A stretch of 64,000 nt of DNA from Limnohabitans sp. (GTDB lineage Bacteria > Pseudomonadota > Gammaproteobacteria > Burkholderiales > Burkholderiaceae_C), in the NCBI RefSeq assembly GCF_017848645.1, contig NZ_JAFEIF010000083.1:1-64000 (forward strand), read 5' to 3'. Below the pieces are notes generated by a model that was not told the origin of the DNA, ran no database searches, and saw nothing but the letters and a program-made list of their open reading frames with translations. A program made the translations under genes and the position numbers. Positions 1-9,373 of the stretch are shown here, one piece after another. Within the stretch, counting starts at the first letter, position 1. Each line of letters starts with the position of its first letter.

Positions 1-227
1 GCCCGCCCCCCCTGCGACATGTGGGCATTTACGCCTACCGCGCCGGTTTTTTGGCGCAATTTCCCCTGCTTCCCCCGGCACCCATCGAGCAACTTGAGTC
101 TCTGGAGCAGCTGCGCGCCCTGTGGCACGGGCACCGCATTGCCGTGTACACCACCGACCAGGCCCCCGGTCCTGGGGTCGACACACCCGAAGATTTGCAA
201 CGCGTTCGCGCCCTGCTCGGGGCGTAA
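1..227 (+). CDS. kdsB: 3-deoxy-manno-octulosonate cytidylyltransferase, C-terminal part
   Basis: Last 75 or so codons of the enzyme that joins CTP and KDO into CMP-KDO in the cytoplasm for the lipopolysaccharide inner core. The frame is open from base 3 at the left edge, so the start and catalytic N-terminal half are outside the window. What is visible is the family's closing region: HVGIYAYR, then [13 protein letters not shown] and [13 protein letters not shown] just before the TAA. The next gene, adk, follows on the same strand after 106 bases; kdsB-adk-lexA order is usual in Comamonadaceae. The assignment rests on the C-terminus alone but this part is highly characteristic. Confidence 0.9.
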   Translation, partial: PPPLRHVGIYAYRAGFLAQFPLLPPAPIEQLESLEQLRALWHGHRIAVYTTDQAPGPGVDTPEDLQRVRALLGA

Positions 228-324
228 GCCTGGCTAGAGCCTTGCGTGATATTCTCACCGCAGTTGTCTGTCACACCATGGGCCCCTTCGAGGCTTGGCA
301 GACCCACTCCATGACAAGCGATAA

Positions 325-990
<666 letters not shown>

Positions 991-1025
991 ACCACCGCAC
1001 GCAGCAACAGGCTGCCGCCACCCAT

Positions 1026-1048
1026 CAAAGCCCCTTTCAGGGGCTTTG
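1026..1048 (+). terminator. rho-independent terminator of adk
   Basis: Perfect 10-base-pair inverted repeat, CAAAGCCCCT and AGGGGCTTTG, around a TTC loop, followed by the T-rich tail TTGTTGG. It starts 36 bases after the adk stop codon. Confidence 0.9.
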
Positions 1049-1246
1049 TTGTTGGTGCACGACACACCGTGGCACCCAGCACGCCCCTAGGTCTGATGAC
1101 ATCCTGCACCACTGCGCCACAACGCTCAGCCTCTCTGGCCTGCCTTGAAAGCCGCTGGACACGCCCTCGGCTGCGATGCATCGGTCTGGCTTGTTCATCT
1201 TGAATTTCAGGCTTTTTTTCACGGCAAGCTTGCACAACCTGGAAAA

Positions 1247-1262
1247 CTGTTTAAAAATACAG
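1247..1262 (+). promoter_or_regulatory. LexA box of lexA
   Basis: CTGT-TTAAAAAT-ACAG, an exact match to the proteobacterial SOS box CTGT-N8-ACAG. It overlaps the probable -10 region and lies 44 bases before the lexA ATG, as expected for autorepression. Confidence 0.93.
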
Positions 1263-1306
1263 GCACTGGATGAAACAACAGCCCCAGTCCCCACCAGGAG
1301 ACCGCC

Positions 1307-1978
1307 ATGATCGACAGCCCCAAACTCACCGCCCGGCAACAAGAAATTCTGGAACTGATCCAGAACACCATCGCCAACACTGGCGCGCCCCCAACCCGCG
1401 CCGAAATTGCCAGTGTGCTGGGCTTCAAATCGGCGAACGCGGCCGAAGAACACCTCAAGGCCCTGGCCCGCAAGGGCGCGATCGAGTTGGTCAGTGGCAC
1501 CTCGCGTGGCATTCGCCTCAAAGGCAGCTCGCGCAGCAGCTTGCGCGCACCTTCTGATTTGTTCAGCCTGAGCCTGCCCGGCTTGGGTCAGCTGTGTTTG
1601 CCTTTGGTGGGTCGCGTGGCTGCGGGCTCGCCCATCCTGGCGCAAGAACACGTCGACCGGACCTACCAGCTCGAAAGCAGCCTGTTTGCCCAGCAACCCG
1701 ACTACCTGCTGCGCGTGCGCGGCATGTCCATGCGCGACGCGGGCATCATGGACGGCGACTTGTTGGCCGTCAAATCGACCAAAGAGGTGCGCAATGGCCA
1801 GATTGTGGTGGCCCGCTTAGGCGATGAAGTCACGGTCAAACGTCTGCACAAAACCGCCTCCGGCATCGAACTGCTGCCCGAAAACCCCGACTACCCGACC
1901 ATCGTGGTGCACCCCGGCGAGCCCTTTGACATTGAAGGCCTGGCCGTAGGCCTGATCCGCAACACCTTCGTCATGTGA
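1307..1978 (+). CDS. lexA: SOS repressor LexA
   Basis: Repressor of the SOS regulon (223 aa). The N-terminal winged helix (about residues 1-72) contains the recognition region [14 protein letters not shown]. The self-cleavage bond is Ala106-Gly107 in RVAAGSP. The catalytic pair is Ser141 in GMSMRD and Lys178 in EVTVKRL, so RecA-stimulated autocleavage should work. The linker (about 74-95) is Ser-rich and somewhat long. The upstream LexA box at 1247-1262 shows self-regulation. GGAGACC supplies the ribosome site. Confidence 0.98.
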   Translation: MIDSPKLTARQQEILELIQNTIANTGAPPTRAEIASVLGFKSANAAEEHLKALARKGAIELVSGTSRGIRLKGSSRSSLRAPSDLFSLSLPGLGQLCLPLVGRVAAGSPILAQEHVDRTYQLESSLFAQQPDYLLRVRGMSMRDAGIMDGDLLAVKSTKEVRNGQIVVARLGDEVTVKRLHKTASGIELLPENPDYPTIVVHPGEPFDIEGLAVGLIRNTFVM

Positions 1979-2089
1979 CGTTTTCAGTCGTGGCCTCAGG
2001 TGGCGGGCGCTGTTCATCAGCCCTGAAGCTGTCGACTTTCTCCATCAATCCTGCCTGTGTCCAACCTCCATGCTTTTGAAAGGTTTCAC

Positions 2090-2413
2090 ATGGGAATCGC
2101 TCTGCTTGCCCTTTCAGGTCTGTTCAAGAACCTGCCTTCCTTCACCACCCGCACCACCGTGCAGGCTTTGCCCAAAAGGCAAACGGTGCGGCTGCACCCG
2201 GAGTGGGCCGTTCGGTCCACGTCTTGCGCACAACCCTCTCACGGCAAGGCGCAGGTGGCTGCACGCCAACCCAGTCTGCGCGTGGTCCAAGTGCACGAAA
2301 GCGGTCAAAGTGCTGCAGGCGCAGGACGCATGGTGATCTCAGGACGCATGGCCGACGTCTGCGCCGAACTCGATCGCCTGGTGGCCATGGAAGCGCGCCA
2401 GCGGCCTTCCTGA
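2090..2413 (+). CDS. hypothetical protein downstream of lexA
   Basis: 107-residue protein of unknown function. A GTG at 2057 would extend it by 11 residues, but ATG 2090 follows AAAGG at a good distance and is preferred. There is a short hydrophobic start (MGIALLALSGLF), a basic middle, and a C-terminal segment (about residues 65-100) ending in RMADVCAELDRL that looks like the conserved part. No LexA box precedes it and it does not resemble SulA. It may be co-transcribed with lexA; no terminator separates them. I recognise no domain. Confidence 0.55.
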   Translation: MGIALLALSGLFKNLPSFTTRTTVQALPKRQTVRLHPEWAVRSTSCAQPSHGKAQVAARQPSLRVVQVHESGQSAAGAGRMVISGRMADVCAELDRLVAMEARQRPS

Positions 2414-2460
2414 AGCTTGGCCATTGGCCAGCTGAAACCCAGAGCGCCCGACTGGCGCAG

Positions 2461-2490
2461 TTGGGTTTGAGCTGGTGCTTGGGTTTGAGC
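2461..2490 (+). repeat. 12-base direct repeat upstream of the 2-hydroxyacid dehydrogenase
   Basis: TTGGGTTTGAGC occurs at 2461-2472 and again at 2479-2490, an 18-base period. It lies 70-100 bases before the next start codon, where an activator or repressor site would be expected. The cognate regulator is unknown. Confidence 0.5.
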
Positions 2491-2558
2491 AATCGCCACC
2501 TCCAAAGCTGCACTGATGTGTGCCTGGCAGCGCCAAGTCGGGCACATGACAAGGCACA

Positions 2559-3575
2559 ATGGCGGACATGAACATTGTGATCCTTGACGACTACCAGGAT
2601 GTCGTCCGCAAACTCGACTGCGCTGCCAAACTCGAGAACTACCCCGCCAAGGTGTACACCAACACGGTCAAAGGCATTGGTCAGCTCTCAGTGCGCCTCA
2701 AAGACGCCGATGTGATTGTGCTGATCCGCGAACGCACCGGCCTCAACCGCGCCCTGATCGAGAAGCTGCCCCGGCTCAAAATGATTGCCCAAACGGGCCG
2801 TGTGGGCAGCCACATCGACCTCGCAGCCTGCACCGAACGCGGTGTGGCCGTGGCCGAAGGTGTGGGCTCACCCATCGCCCCCGCTGAACTCACCTGGGCG
2901 CTGGTGATGGCGGCCACCCGCAGGTTACCGCAATACATCAGCAGCCTTAAGCACGGCGCGTGGCAGCAATCGGGCCTCAAATCCAGCTCCATGCCGGCCA
3001 ACTTTGGCCTGGGCACCGTGCTCAAAGGCAAGACCCTGGGCATCTGGGGCTACGGCAAAATCGGCCAACTGGTGGCGGGCTACGGCAAAGCTTTCGGCAT
3101 GCATGTGCAGATCTGGGGCAGCGACGAATCGCGCGTGCGCGCGGTCAAGGACGGGCATGCTGCAGCCACCAGCCGAGAAGCTTTTTTTCAAAGCTCGGAC
3201 GTGCTGAGCTTGCACCTTCGGCTGAGCGAAGCCACCACCGGCATCGTCACCAGCGATGATCTGGGCCTCATGAAACCCACGTCCTTGCTGGTCAACACCT
3301 CGCGGGCCGAACTGGTCGAAACCAATGCCCTGATCGGCGCCCTCAACCGGGGGCGTCCCGGCATGGCCGCCGTCGACGTGTTCGAGTCCGAACCGATCTT
3401 GCAAGGCTCTGCCTTGCTGCGGCTGGAAAACTGCATTTGCACGCCCCACATAGGCTATGTCGAAAAAGACAGCTACGAGCTGTATTTCGGTGCGGCATTT
3501 GACAACGTCATCAACTTCATCAAGGGCACGCCCACCAACATCGTCAACCCGGGGGCCCTTCAGGTGCGGCGTTGA
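2559..3575 (+). CDS. D-isomer-specific 2-hydroxyacid dehydrogenase family protein
   Basis: 338-residue NAD-dependent oxidoreductase of the D-2-hydroxyacid dehydrogenase / phosphoglycerate dehydrogenase superfamily, probably cytoplasmic. The split substrate domain surrounds a Rossmann domain with the dinucleotide motif GYGKIG (about residues 165-170). The catalytic Arg is in NTSRAEL, the Glu in VFESEP and the His in TPHIGY, so it should be active. The substrate cannot be read from sequence; it is not a clear SerA because the C-terminal ACT domain is missing. Start may be ATG 2559 or ATG 2568. It stands alone after lexA, with a direct repeat in its promoter region. Confidence 0.85.
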   Translation: MADMNIVILDDYQDVVRKLDCAAKLENYPAKVYTNTVKGIGQLSVRLKDADVIVLIRERTGLNRALIEKLPRLKMIAQTGRVGSHIDLAACTERGVAVAEGVGSPIAPAELTWALVMAATRRLPQYISSLKHGAWQQSGLKSSSMPANFGLGTVLKGKTLGIWGYGKIGQLVAGYGKAFGMHVQIWGSDESRVRAVKDGHAAATSREAFFQSSDVLSLHLRLSEATTGIVTSDDLGLMKPTSLLVNTSRAELVETNALIGALNRGRPGMAAVDVFESEPILQGSALLRLENCICTPHIGYVEKDSYELYFGAAFDNVINFIKGTPTNIVNPGALQVRR

Positions 3576-3708
3576 TGTCCTGCAGGGTCCCAGCCCCTGC
3601 GCACTGACGCCATAATCTGCCCTTGGGTGTCCGGCCTGCAAAGGCCATGGCCAACACGACCGGACTGTCCTGCCATCAGGCCTTGTGCCTTGTTTTCACA
3701 CATTCAAC

Positions 3709-5229
3709 ATGACCCTTGCATTCCAACAAGTCGCCATCATTGGCGCAGGCGCCATGGGGCGCGGCATTGCGCAAATCGCCGCGCAAGCGGGCAGCCAGGT
3801 CTGGCTGTACGACACCCAGCCCGAAGCCATTGCCAAAGCGCGTGACGCCGTGTTCCAGCAATGGGACAAGCTGCAGGAAAAAGGCCGCCTCACAGCAGAA
3901 GCCGTGGCGGGCCACAAAAGCCGCTTGCTGGGTGCCACCAGCCTGCAAGACCTGGCCGGATGCGATCTGGTGGTCGAAGCCATCGTCGAAAAGCTCGACA
4001 TCAAGAAAAGCCTGTTTGCCGATCTGGAAAAAGTGCTGGCCCCCACGGCCGTGCTGGTGACCAACACCTCCTCGCTGTCGGTGACCGCCATTGCCGCCGC
4101 CTTGCAGCGCCCCGCCCAATTTGCGGGCTACCACTTCTTCAACCCCGTGCCCCTCATGAAGGTGGTCGAGGTGATCGCGGGCCTCAAAACCGATCCGGCT
4201 GTGTGTGAGCGGCTGACCGAGTTTGCCCGCCAGATGGGCCACACGCCCGTGCAAGCGCAGGACACGCCCGGCTTCATCGTCAACCACGCGGGCCGCGGCT
4301 ATGGCACCGAAGCCCTGCGCATCGTGAGCGAGGGCGTGGCCGATTTCGCCACCATCGACCGCATCCTGCGCGACCAGGTCGGCTTCAAACTCGGCCCCTT
4401 CGAGCTGTTTGACCTGACGGCTTTGGACGTGTCGCACCATGTCATTGAAGCCATCTACCACCAGTACTATGAAGAGCCGCGCTACCGGCCCAACGTCATC
4501 ACCGCACAGCGTCTGGCCGGTGGTGTGGTCGGCAAAAAGGTCGGCGAAGGCTTTTACAAATACGTGGACGGCGCAGCGCAAGTGCCCGCCGAACCACCCG
4601 TGCCCGTGGTGGAAAACATCCCGCCCGTCTGGGTCTCACCCCGCGCCACCCGCCGCATGGAGCTGCTGCAACTGCTCAAGGACCTGGGCGCGAAAATTGA
4701 AACCGGCGCATCGCCTTCACCCGAAGCACTGACCATCGTGGCCCCCCTGGGTTTTGACATCACCACCGTGGCCGTGGTTGAGCGCCTGGACCCGGCCCGC
4801 ACCGTGGGCATTGACATGCTGTTTGTGGATGCGTCTACCAAACGCCGTGTGCTCGCCACCAACCCCGCCACGCGCGCCGACATGCGCGATGCGGCCCATG
4901 CCCTGTTTGCCCGCGACGGCAAGGCGGTGTCGGTGATCCGGGACAGCGGCGGTTTTGTCACGCAGCGCGTGGTGGCGACCATCGTCAACATCGCCTCCGA
5001 CATCTGCCAGCAGCGCATCTGCAGCCCTCAAGACCTGGAGACCGCCGTCACCTTGGGCCTGGCCTACCCCATGGGCCCACTGGCCATGGGCAACCGCCTG
5101 GGACCGGACAGCATCCTGGAAGTCTTGTTCAACCTGCAAACCGTTTATGGTGACCCCCGTTATCGCCCCAGCCCCTGGCTGCGCCGCCGGGGTGCGATTG
5201 GCCTGTCGCTCATGCACACTGAAGACTAA
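3709..5229 (+). CDS. paaH: 3-hydroxyacyl-CoA dehydrogenase, PaaH/PaaC type
   Basis: 506 residues. Oxidises (S)-3-hydroxyacyl-CoA to 3-oxoacyl-CoA with NAD; the two-domain form is typical of phenylacetate (3-hydroxyadipyl-CoA) and related degradation. The NAD motif GAGAMG is at residues 12-17 and the catalytic-His segment reads YHFFNP. The 3HCDH C-terminal domain is present twice, the second including GGFVTQRV and GLAYPMGPLAMG. ATG 3709 is chosen over an in-frame start at 3685 because it begins right at the Rossmann strand. The hydratase gene follows after 4 bases, so the two are surely co-transcribed. Other paa genes are absent, so the substrate need not be phenylacetate. Confidence 0.85.
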   Translation: MTLAFQQVAIIGAGAMGRGIAQIAAQAGSQVWLYDTQPEAIAKARDAVFQQWDKLQEKGRLTAEAVAGHKSRLLGATSLQDLAGCDLVVEAIVEKLDIKKSLFADLEKVLAPTAVLVTNTSSLSVTAIAAALQRPAQFAGYHFFNPVPLMKVVEVIAGLKTDPAVCERLTEFARQMGHTPVQAQDTPGFIVNHAGRGYGTEALRIVSEGVADFATIDRILRDQVGFKLGPFELFDLTALDVSHHVIEAIYHQYYEEPRYRPNVITAQRLAGGVVGKKVGEGFYKYVDGAAQVPAEPPVPVVENIPPVWVSPRATRRMELLQLLKDLGAKIETGASPSPEALTIVAPLGFDITTVAVVERLDPARTVGIDMLFVDASTKRRVLATNPATRADMRDAAHALFARDGKAVSVIRDSGGFVTQRVVATIVNIASDICQQRICSPQDLETAVTLGLAYPMGPLAMGNRLGPDSILEVLFNLQTVYGDPRYRPSPWLRRRGAIGLSLMHTED

Positions 5230-5233
5230 AAAA

Positions 5234-6013
5234 ATGACCGCCCAACTGCTCAGCACCAGTGAAGGCAGGACCTTGGTCCTGACCCTCAGCAACCCGGAGT
5301 TTCGCAACGCCCTCGGGCCCGAGATGTACGCCGCGGGCGTTGAAGCCCTGAGCGTGGCCGAATCGAGTGCCGATGTGCGCAGCGTGGTGATCACCGGGGC
5401 GAATGGCATCTTCAGCGCAGGCGGCAATTTGCAGCGCCTGCAAAACAACCGCCAGTTGCCGCCCGAGCACCAAGCGCAAAGCATCGAAGGCCTGCACAAC
5501 TGGATCGAAGCCATCCGCACCTTCCCCAAGCCGGTGATCGCCGCCGTGGAAGGCCCGGCGGCCGGTGCCGGTTTTTCGCTGGCCCTGGCCTGCGACATGA
5601 TCGTGGCCGCGCGCAACAGCGTGTTCGTGATGGCCTACAGCTCGATTGCCTTGTCGCCCGATGGCGGCGGCAGCTGGAGCCTGTCGCGCACCGTGCCACG
5701 ACAGTTGGCCACCGAGCTGCTGATGTGCGGCGAGCGCATCAGCGCCGAGCGCCTGCAGCAGCTGGGCGTGGTCAATCGCCTCGCGGATGCAGGCCAAGCC
5801 TTGCAGCAAGCTTTGGATCTGTGCGAACAACTCAACGCCCGCGCCCCCAACGCACTGGCCAGCATCAAGGAGCTGCTCAGCGACGCGGATGGCAGCAGCT
5901 TGAACGCGCAACTGGCGCGTGAGCGCAATGAATTTGTCAAAAATCTGCACCACCCCAACGCAGGTATTGGCATTGGGGCGTTTTTGAACAAGCAAAAACC
6001 CGAGTACGAATAA
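5234..6013 (+). CDS. enoyl-CoA hydratase/isomerase, PaaG-like
   Basis: Crotonase-fold enzyme (259 aa) acting on acyl-CoA double bonds. The oxyanion-hole loops read FSAGGNLQRL and GPAAGAGFSLALACD. The second acid position reads SPDGGGSW, the Asp-type signature seen in PaaG-like isomerases/oxepin-CoA hydrolases rather than the Glu of ordinary hydratases. It starts 4 bases after paaH. A Crp/Fnr regulator follows after 57 bases. Isomerase, hydratase or oxepin-CoA hydrolase activity cannot be decided from sequence. Confidence 0.8.
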   Translation: MTAQLLSTSEGRTLVLTLSNPEFRNALGPEMYAAGVEALSVAESSADVRSVVITGANGIFSAGGNLQRLQNNRQLPPEHQAQSIEGLHNWIEAIRTFPKPVIAAVEGPAAGAGFSLALACDMIVAARNSVFVMAYSSIALSPDGGGSWSLSRTVPRQLATELLMCGERISAERLQQLGVVNRLADAGQALQQALDLCEQLNARAPNALASIKELLSDADGSSLNAQLARERNEFVKNLHHPNAGIGIGAFLNKQKPEYE

Positions 6014-6070
6014 AGCGACTGGTCCCCCAGGCGACAAAAATCCGATCATCAGTCACTCAAAGGACAGAGC

Positions 6071-6790
6071 ATGGACGAACCGATTCTGACAATGGAGGAA
6101 CGAGAGGCGATCAACAGTGGTCGCTGGTTCTCCAGTCTTTCACCTTCACTTCGACACGACATACTTCGATGCGCTTACGTCAAACGTCACAAGGACGGCG
6201 ATATGCTCGCTGCGCGGGGAGATCCGCCCGAGCAGTGGATCGCCTGCGCCAAGGGCGCGGTGCGTGTGAGCTCGACCTCGGTGTCGGGCAAGCAGATCAC
6301 CTTGACCTATGTGGAGCCGGGCATCTGGTTCGGCGACGTGTCGATCTTCGACGGGGATCGGCGCACGCACGACTGCTACGCACACGGCGAAACCACCACA
6401 CTGAACGTGGCCAAGGCCGACTTCAAGAAAATTCTCACGCAGCACGTCGAGTTTTACGACGCCATGCTGCGCCTGCATGCGCGGCGCATTCGCCAGCTCT
6501 ACGGCTTGGTGGAAGACCTCAACACCCTGCCCTTGCGGGCCCGGCTGGCCAAACAGCTCAACCACTTGCTGCGCAGCTACGGCGTGCCCAGCTTGTCGGA
6601 CGCCAAGGCGATTCGCATCAGCTTGCAGCTGGCCCAGGAAGAACTGGCCCAGCTGCTGGGTGCATCGCGCCAGCGGGTCAACCAGGAACTCAAGCAGATG
6701 GAGCGCGAGCAAATCATCCGCATCGAGCCCGGTGGCCTGGTGGTGCTGGACCGCGACGCGCTGCTGCTGATCGTGAACGCGGACCACTGA
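6071..6790 (+). CDS. Crp/Fnr-family transcriptional regulator
   Basis: 239 residues with a cyclic-nucleotide-binding-like beta barrel (about 20-130), a dimer helix and a C-terminal winged helix; the HTH reads LAQEELAQLLGASRQRVNQEL (split here as LAQEELAQLLG and ASRQRVNQEL). There are no N-terminal Fnr-type cysteines, so oxygen sensing by an Fe-S cluster is unlikely; the ligand is unknown. It lies inside the acyl-CoA block on the same strand, between the PaaG-like gene and the phosphotransferase gene, and is a plausible regulator of the block. I find no convincing palindromic Crp site in the neighbouring gaps. A small GC hairpin (6812-6828) follows the gene. Confidence 0.85.
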   Translation: MDEPILTMEEREAINSGRWFSSLSPSLRHDILRCAYVKRHKDGDMLAARGDPPEQWIACAKGAVRVSSTSVSGKQITLTYVEPGIWFGDVSIFDGDRRTHDCYAHGETTTLNVAKADFKKILTQHVEFYDAMLRLHARRIRQLYGLVEDLNTLPLRARLAKQLNHLLRSYGVPSLSDAKAIRISLQLAQEELAQLLGASRQRVNQELKQMEREQIIRIEPGGLVVLDRDALLLIVNADH

Positions 6791-6811
6791 CACGCCCCAT
6801 TTCCACCCTCT

Positions 6812-6828
6812 CGCCGCTGTCTGCGGCG
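6812..6828 (+). terminator. small hairpin after the Crp/Fnr gene
   Basis: CGCCGC and GCGGCG around TGTCT, 21 bases after the stop codon and without a T tract. A weak terminator or processing hairpin at best. Confidence 0.35.
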
Positions 6829-6854
6829 GCCACTGATTTCCGACGGGTCCACCC

Positions 6855-7940
6855 ATGAGTGCTTTTGATCATTTTGTGGGGACCCGGCCTGTCACCGGCA
6901 CCCACGCATTCGACATCCCTGCCCTGGAGGCCTGGCTCAGCGCCCGGCTGCCTGGTTTTGTGGGCCCCTTGAGCGTGGAAATGTTCAAGGGCGGGCAATC
7001 CAACCCCACCTACAAGCTCATCACCCCCTCGCGCCAATACGTGATGCGGGCCAAGCCCGGCCCAGTGGCCAAGCTGCTGCCCTCGGCGCATGCCATTGAG
7101 CGCGAATTTGCCGTCATGCAAGGCCTGCACGACACGGGCGTCCCCGTGGCCCAAATGCATGTGCTGTGCGACGATGAATCGGTGATCGGTCGTGCGTTTT
7201 ACGTCATGGAATTCGTGCAAGGTCGTGTGCTCTGGGACCAGTCCCTGCCCGGCATGACCCCTGCCGAGCGCGGCGCGATTTACGACGAAATGAACCGGGT
7301 GCTGGCGGCGCTGCACAAGGTCGATGTGGCCAAGCAAGGCCTGTCCAGCTACGGCAAGCCGGGCAACTACATCGAGCGCCAAATCGGCCGCTGGAGCAAG
7401 CAGTACGCCGCCTCCGTCACCCAGCCCATCCCCGAGATGGACCAGCTGATCGAATGGCTGCCCAAAAATATTCCGGCCAGCGCCAAGGACGAGTCGCTGG
7501 TCGGCATCGTGCACGGCGACTACCGTCTGGACAACCTGATGTTCCATCCCAACGAAGCGCGCGTGCTGGCGGTCTTGGACTGGGAGCTGTCCACCCTGGG
7601 ACACCCCCTGGCCGACTTCAGCTACCACTGCATGGCCTGGCACATCAGCCCCGGCACTTTCCGGGGCATTGGTGGGCTGGACTTGGCCGCTTTGGGCATC
7701 CCTTCTGAAGCCGAGTACATCCGTCGCTATTGCGAGCGCACCGGCTTCACCACGCCCGAGGCTTTGGCCAAAGACTGGAACTTTTACCTCGCCTACAACA
7801 TGTTCCGCATCGCGGCCATTTTGCAAGGCATTGCCAAACGTGTCGAAGACGGCACCGCGTCCAGTGAACAAGCCAAAACATCGGGTGCGGGTGCCAAACC
7901 CATGGCCGAGTTGGCCTGGCGTTTTGCCTGCAAAGCCTGA
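6855..7940 (+). CDS. phosphotransferase (APH/ChoK-like kinase), ACAD10/11-associated type
   Basis: 361-residue protein-kinase-fold small-molecule kinase. The catalytic loop is HGDYRLDN (His220-Asn227) and the metal-binding Asp is Asp242 in LDWE. Proteins of this type are fused to acyl-CoA dehydrogenase in eukaryotic ACAD10/11 and are separate in bacteria, for example LvaA of Pseudomonas levulinate degradation, which phosphorylates a 4-hydroxyacyl-CoA. The next gene, after 40 bases, is the matching dehydrogenase. By analogy it should phosphorylate a 4-hydroxyacyl-CoA; that function is inference, the fold and active site are visible. No LvaB-like small gene is present. Confidence 0.8.
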   Translation: MSAFDHFVGTRPVTGTHAFDIPALEAWLSARLPGFVGPLSVEMFKGGQSNPTYKLITPSRQYVMRAKPGPVAKLLPSAHAIEREFAVMQGLHDTGVPVAQMHVLCDDESVIGRAFYVMEFVQGRVLWDQSLPGMTPAERGAIYDEMNRVLAALHKVDVAKQGLSSYGKPGNYIERQIGRWSKQYAASVTQPIPEMDQLIEWLPKNIPASAKDESLVGIVHGDYRLDNLMFHPNEARVLAVLDWELSTLGHPLADFSYHCMAWHISPGTFRGIGGLDLAALGIPSEAEYIRRYCERTGFTTPEALAKDWNFYLAYNMFRIAAILQGIAKRVEDGTASSEQAKTSGAGAKPMAELAWRFACKA

Positions 7941-7980
7941 ACTTTTTTACCCCCCGAACCACAACCCCAGGAGAGAGACC

Positions 7981-9240
7981 ATGGATTTTGAATACACCCC
8001 CAAGGTCAAAGACATGCAGGCCCGTTTGTTGGCCTTCATGGACGAGCACATTTACCCCAACGAGGCGCGGTTCTTTGAAGAGATCGCTGAAAACCGTGCC
8101 AAAGGCAACGCTTGGGTCCCCACCAAAATCGTCGAGGAACTCAAGCCCAAGGCCTTGGCCGCCGGATTGTGGAACCTGTTTTTGCCCAAGTCCACCCGCG
8201 CACCCCAAGGCCTGTCCAACCTCGAATACGCGCCGCTGTGCGAGATCATGGGACGCGTGCCCTTTGCCGCAGAAATCTTCAACTGCTCGGCACCCGACAC
8301 CGGCAACATGGAAACCCTGGAGCGTTACGCCAGCGAAGAACTGAAAGACACATGGCTTGAGCCATTGCTGCGCGGCGAAATCCGCTCGGCCTTTTTGATG
8401 ACCGAGCCCGATGTGGCCTCTTCAGACGCCACCAACATCGAGTGCGAGATCCGCCGCGACGGCAACGACTACGTCATCAACGGCCGCAAGTGGTGGTCGT
8501 CAGGCGCGGGTGACCCACGTTGCGCGGTTTACATCGTCATGGGCAAAACCAACCCTGACGCTGGCCGTCACGAGCAGCAGTCCATGATCGTGGTGCCCGC
8601 CAACTCGCCCGGCATCACCGTGGTGCGCGCCCTGTCGGTGTTTGGTTACGACGATGCGCCACATGGCCACATGGAGGTGGTGCTCAAGAACGTGCGTGTG
8701 CCAGCCGAAAACATTTTGCTGGGCGAAGGCCGTGGCTTTGAAATCGCCCAAGGCCGCTTGGGCCCTGGCCGCATTCACCACTGCATGCGCACCATCGGCA
8801 TTGCCGAACGTGCCCTGGAGCTGATGTGCAAACGCCTGAACGAGCGCGTGGCCTTTGGCCGCGAAGTGGCCCGCCAGACCGTGTGGCAAGAGCGCATCGC
8901 AGAGTCGCGTTGCATGATCGAGCAGGCCCGCCTGCTCACGCTCAAAGCCGCGCACATGATGGACACCGTGGGCAACAAGGTCGCCAAGGCCGAGATCGCG
9001 ATGATCAAGATCGTGGCCCCCAACATGGCCTGCCAGATCATCGACTGGGCCATTCAGGCCCACGGCGGTGGTGGCGTGTCGCAAGACTTCCCGCTGGCCT
9101 ATGCCTACGCCCACCAGCGCACCCTGCGCTTGGCCGACGGTCCGGACGAGGTGCACCGCAACTCGCTGGCCAAGCTGGAACTGGCCAAACAACTGGCCAT
9201 GCCGGGCGACGTCCGCATGCCTGTGACACGCGGAAGCTGA
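7981..9240 (+). CDS. acyl-CoA dehydrogenase family protein, ACAD10/11 (LvaC) type
   Basis: 419-residue flavoprotein. The middle-domain signature [12 protein letters not shown] and especially [14 protein letters not shown] are typical of ACAD10/11 rather than of classical fatty acyl-CoA dehydrogenases. The C-terminal part contains [14 protein letters not shown] and [12 protein letters not shown] strong GGAGAGA ribosome site precedes ATG 7981; longer upstream readings overlap the kinase gene and are not used. With the kinase just upstream it probably converts a phosphorylated 4-hydroxyacyl-CoA to an enoyl-CoA by phosphate elimination, feeding the PaaG/PaaH-like enzymes encoded earlier. Confidence 0.85.
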   Translation: MDFEYTPKVKDMQARLLAFMDEHIYPNEARFFEEIAENRAKGNAWVPTKIVEELKPKALAAGLWNLFLPKSTRAPQGLSNLEYAPLCEIMGRVPFAAEIFNCSAPDTGNMETLERYASEELKDTWLEPLLRGEIRSAFLMTEPDVASSDATNIECEIRRDGNDYVINGRKWWSSGAGDPRCAVYIVMGKTNPDAGRHEQQSMIVVPANSPGITVVRALSVFGYDDAPHGHMEVVLKNVRVPAENILLGEGRGFEIAQGRLGPGRIHHCMRTIGIAERALELMCKRLNERVAFGREVARQTVWQERIAESRCMIEQARLLTLKAAHMMDTVGNKVAKAEIAMIKIVAPNMACQIIDWAIQAHGGGGVSQDFPLAYAYAHQRTLRLADGPDEVHRNSLAKLELAKQLAMPGDVRMPVTRGS

Positions 9241-9373
9241 AATCCCGCGCTGGCGGGGTCAGGGCGCAAGCCCTGCTCGCCTCTGGCGGCCAACCCGGCT
9301 CAGCATCGCTCACGACGGCGTTGCTGGGCCGTGTCTTTTGTGGGGCTGACCGTCCAGAATCAGCGCCGCAGAC

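Larger units (their letters stand above)
991..1306. other. adk-lexA intergenic region
   Basis: 316 bases without a gene. It holds the adk terminator (1026-1048), a CCCCTAGG element (1084-1091) that recurs upstream of other genes in the window, and the lexA promoter with its LexA box (1247-1262). A possible lexA -35 is TTGCAC at 1230-1235, 17 bases before AAAAAT at 1253-1258. Nothing between about 1092 and 1228 looks coding. Confidence 0.6.
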
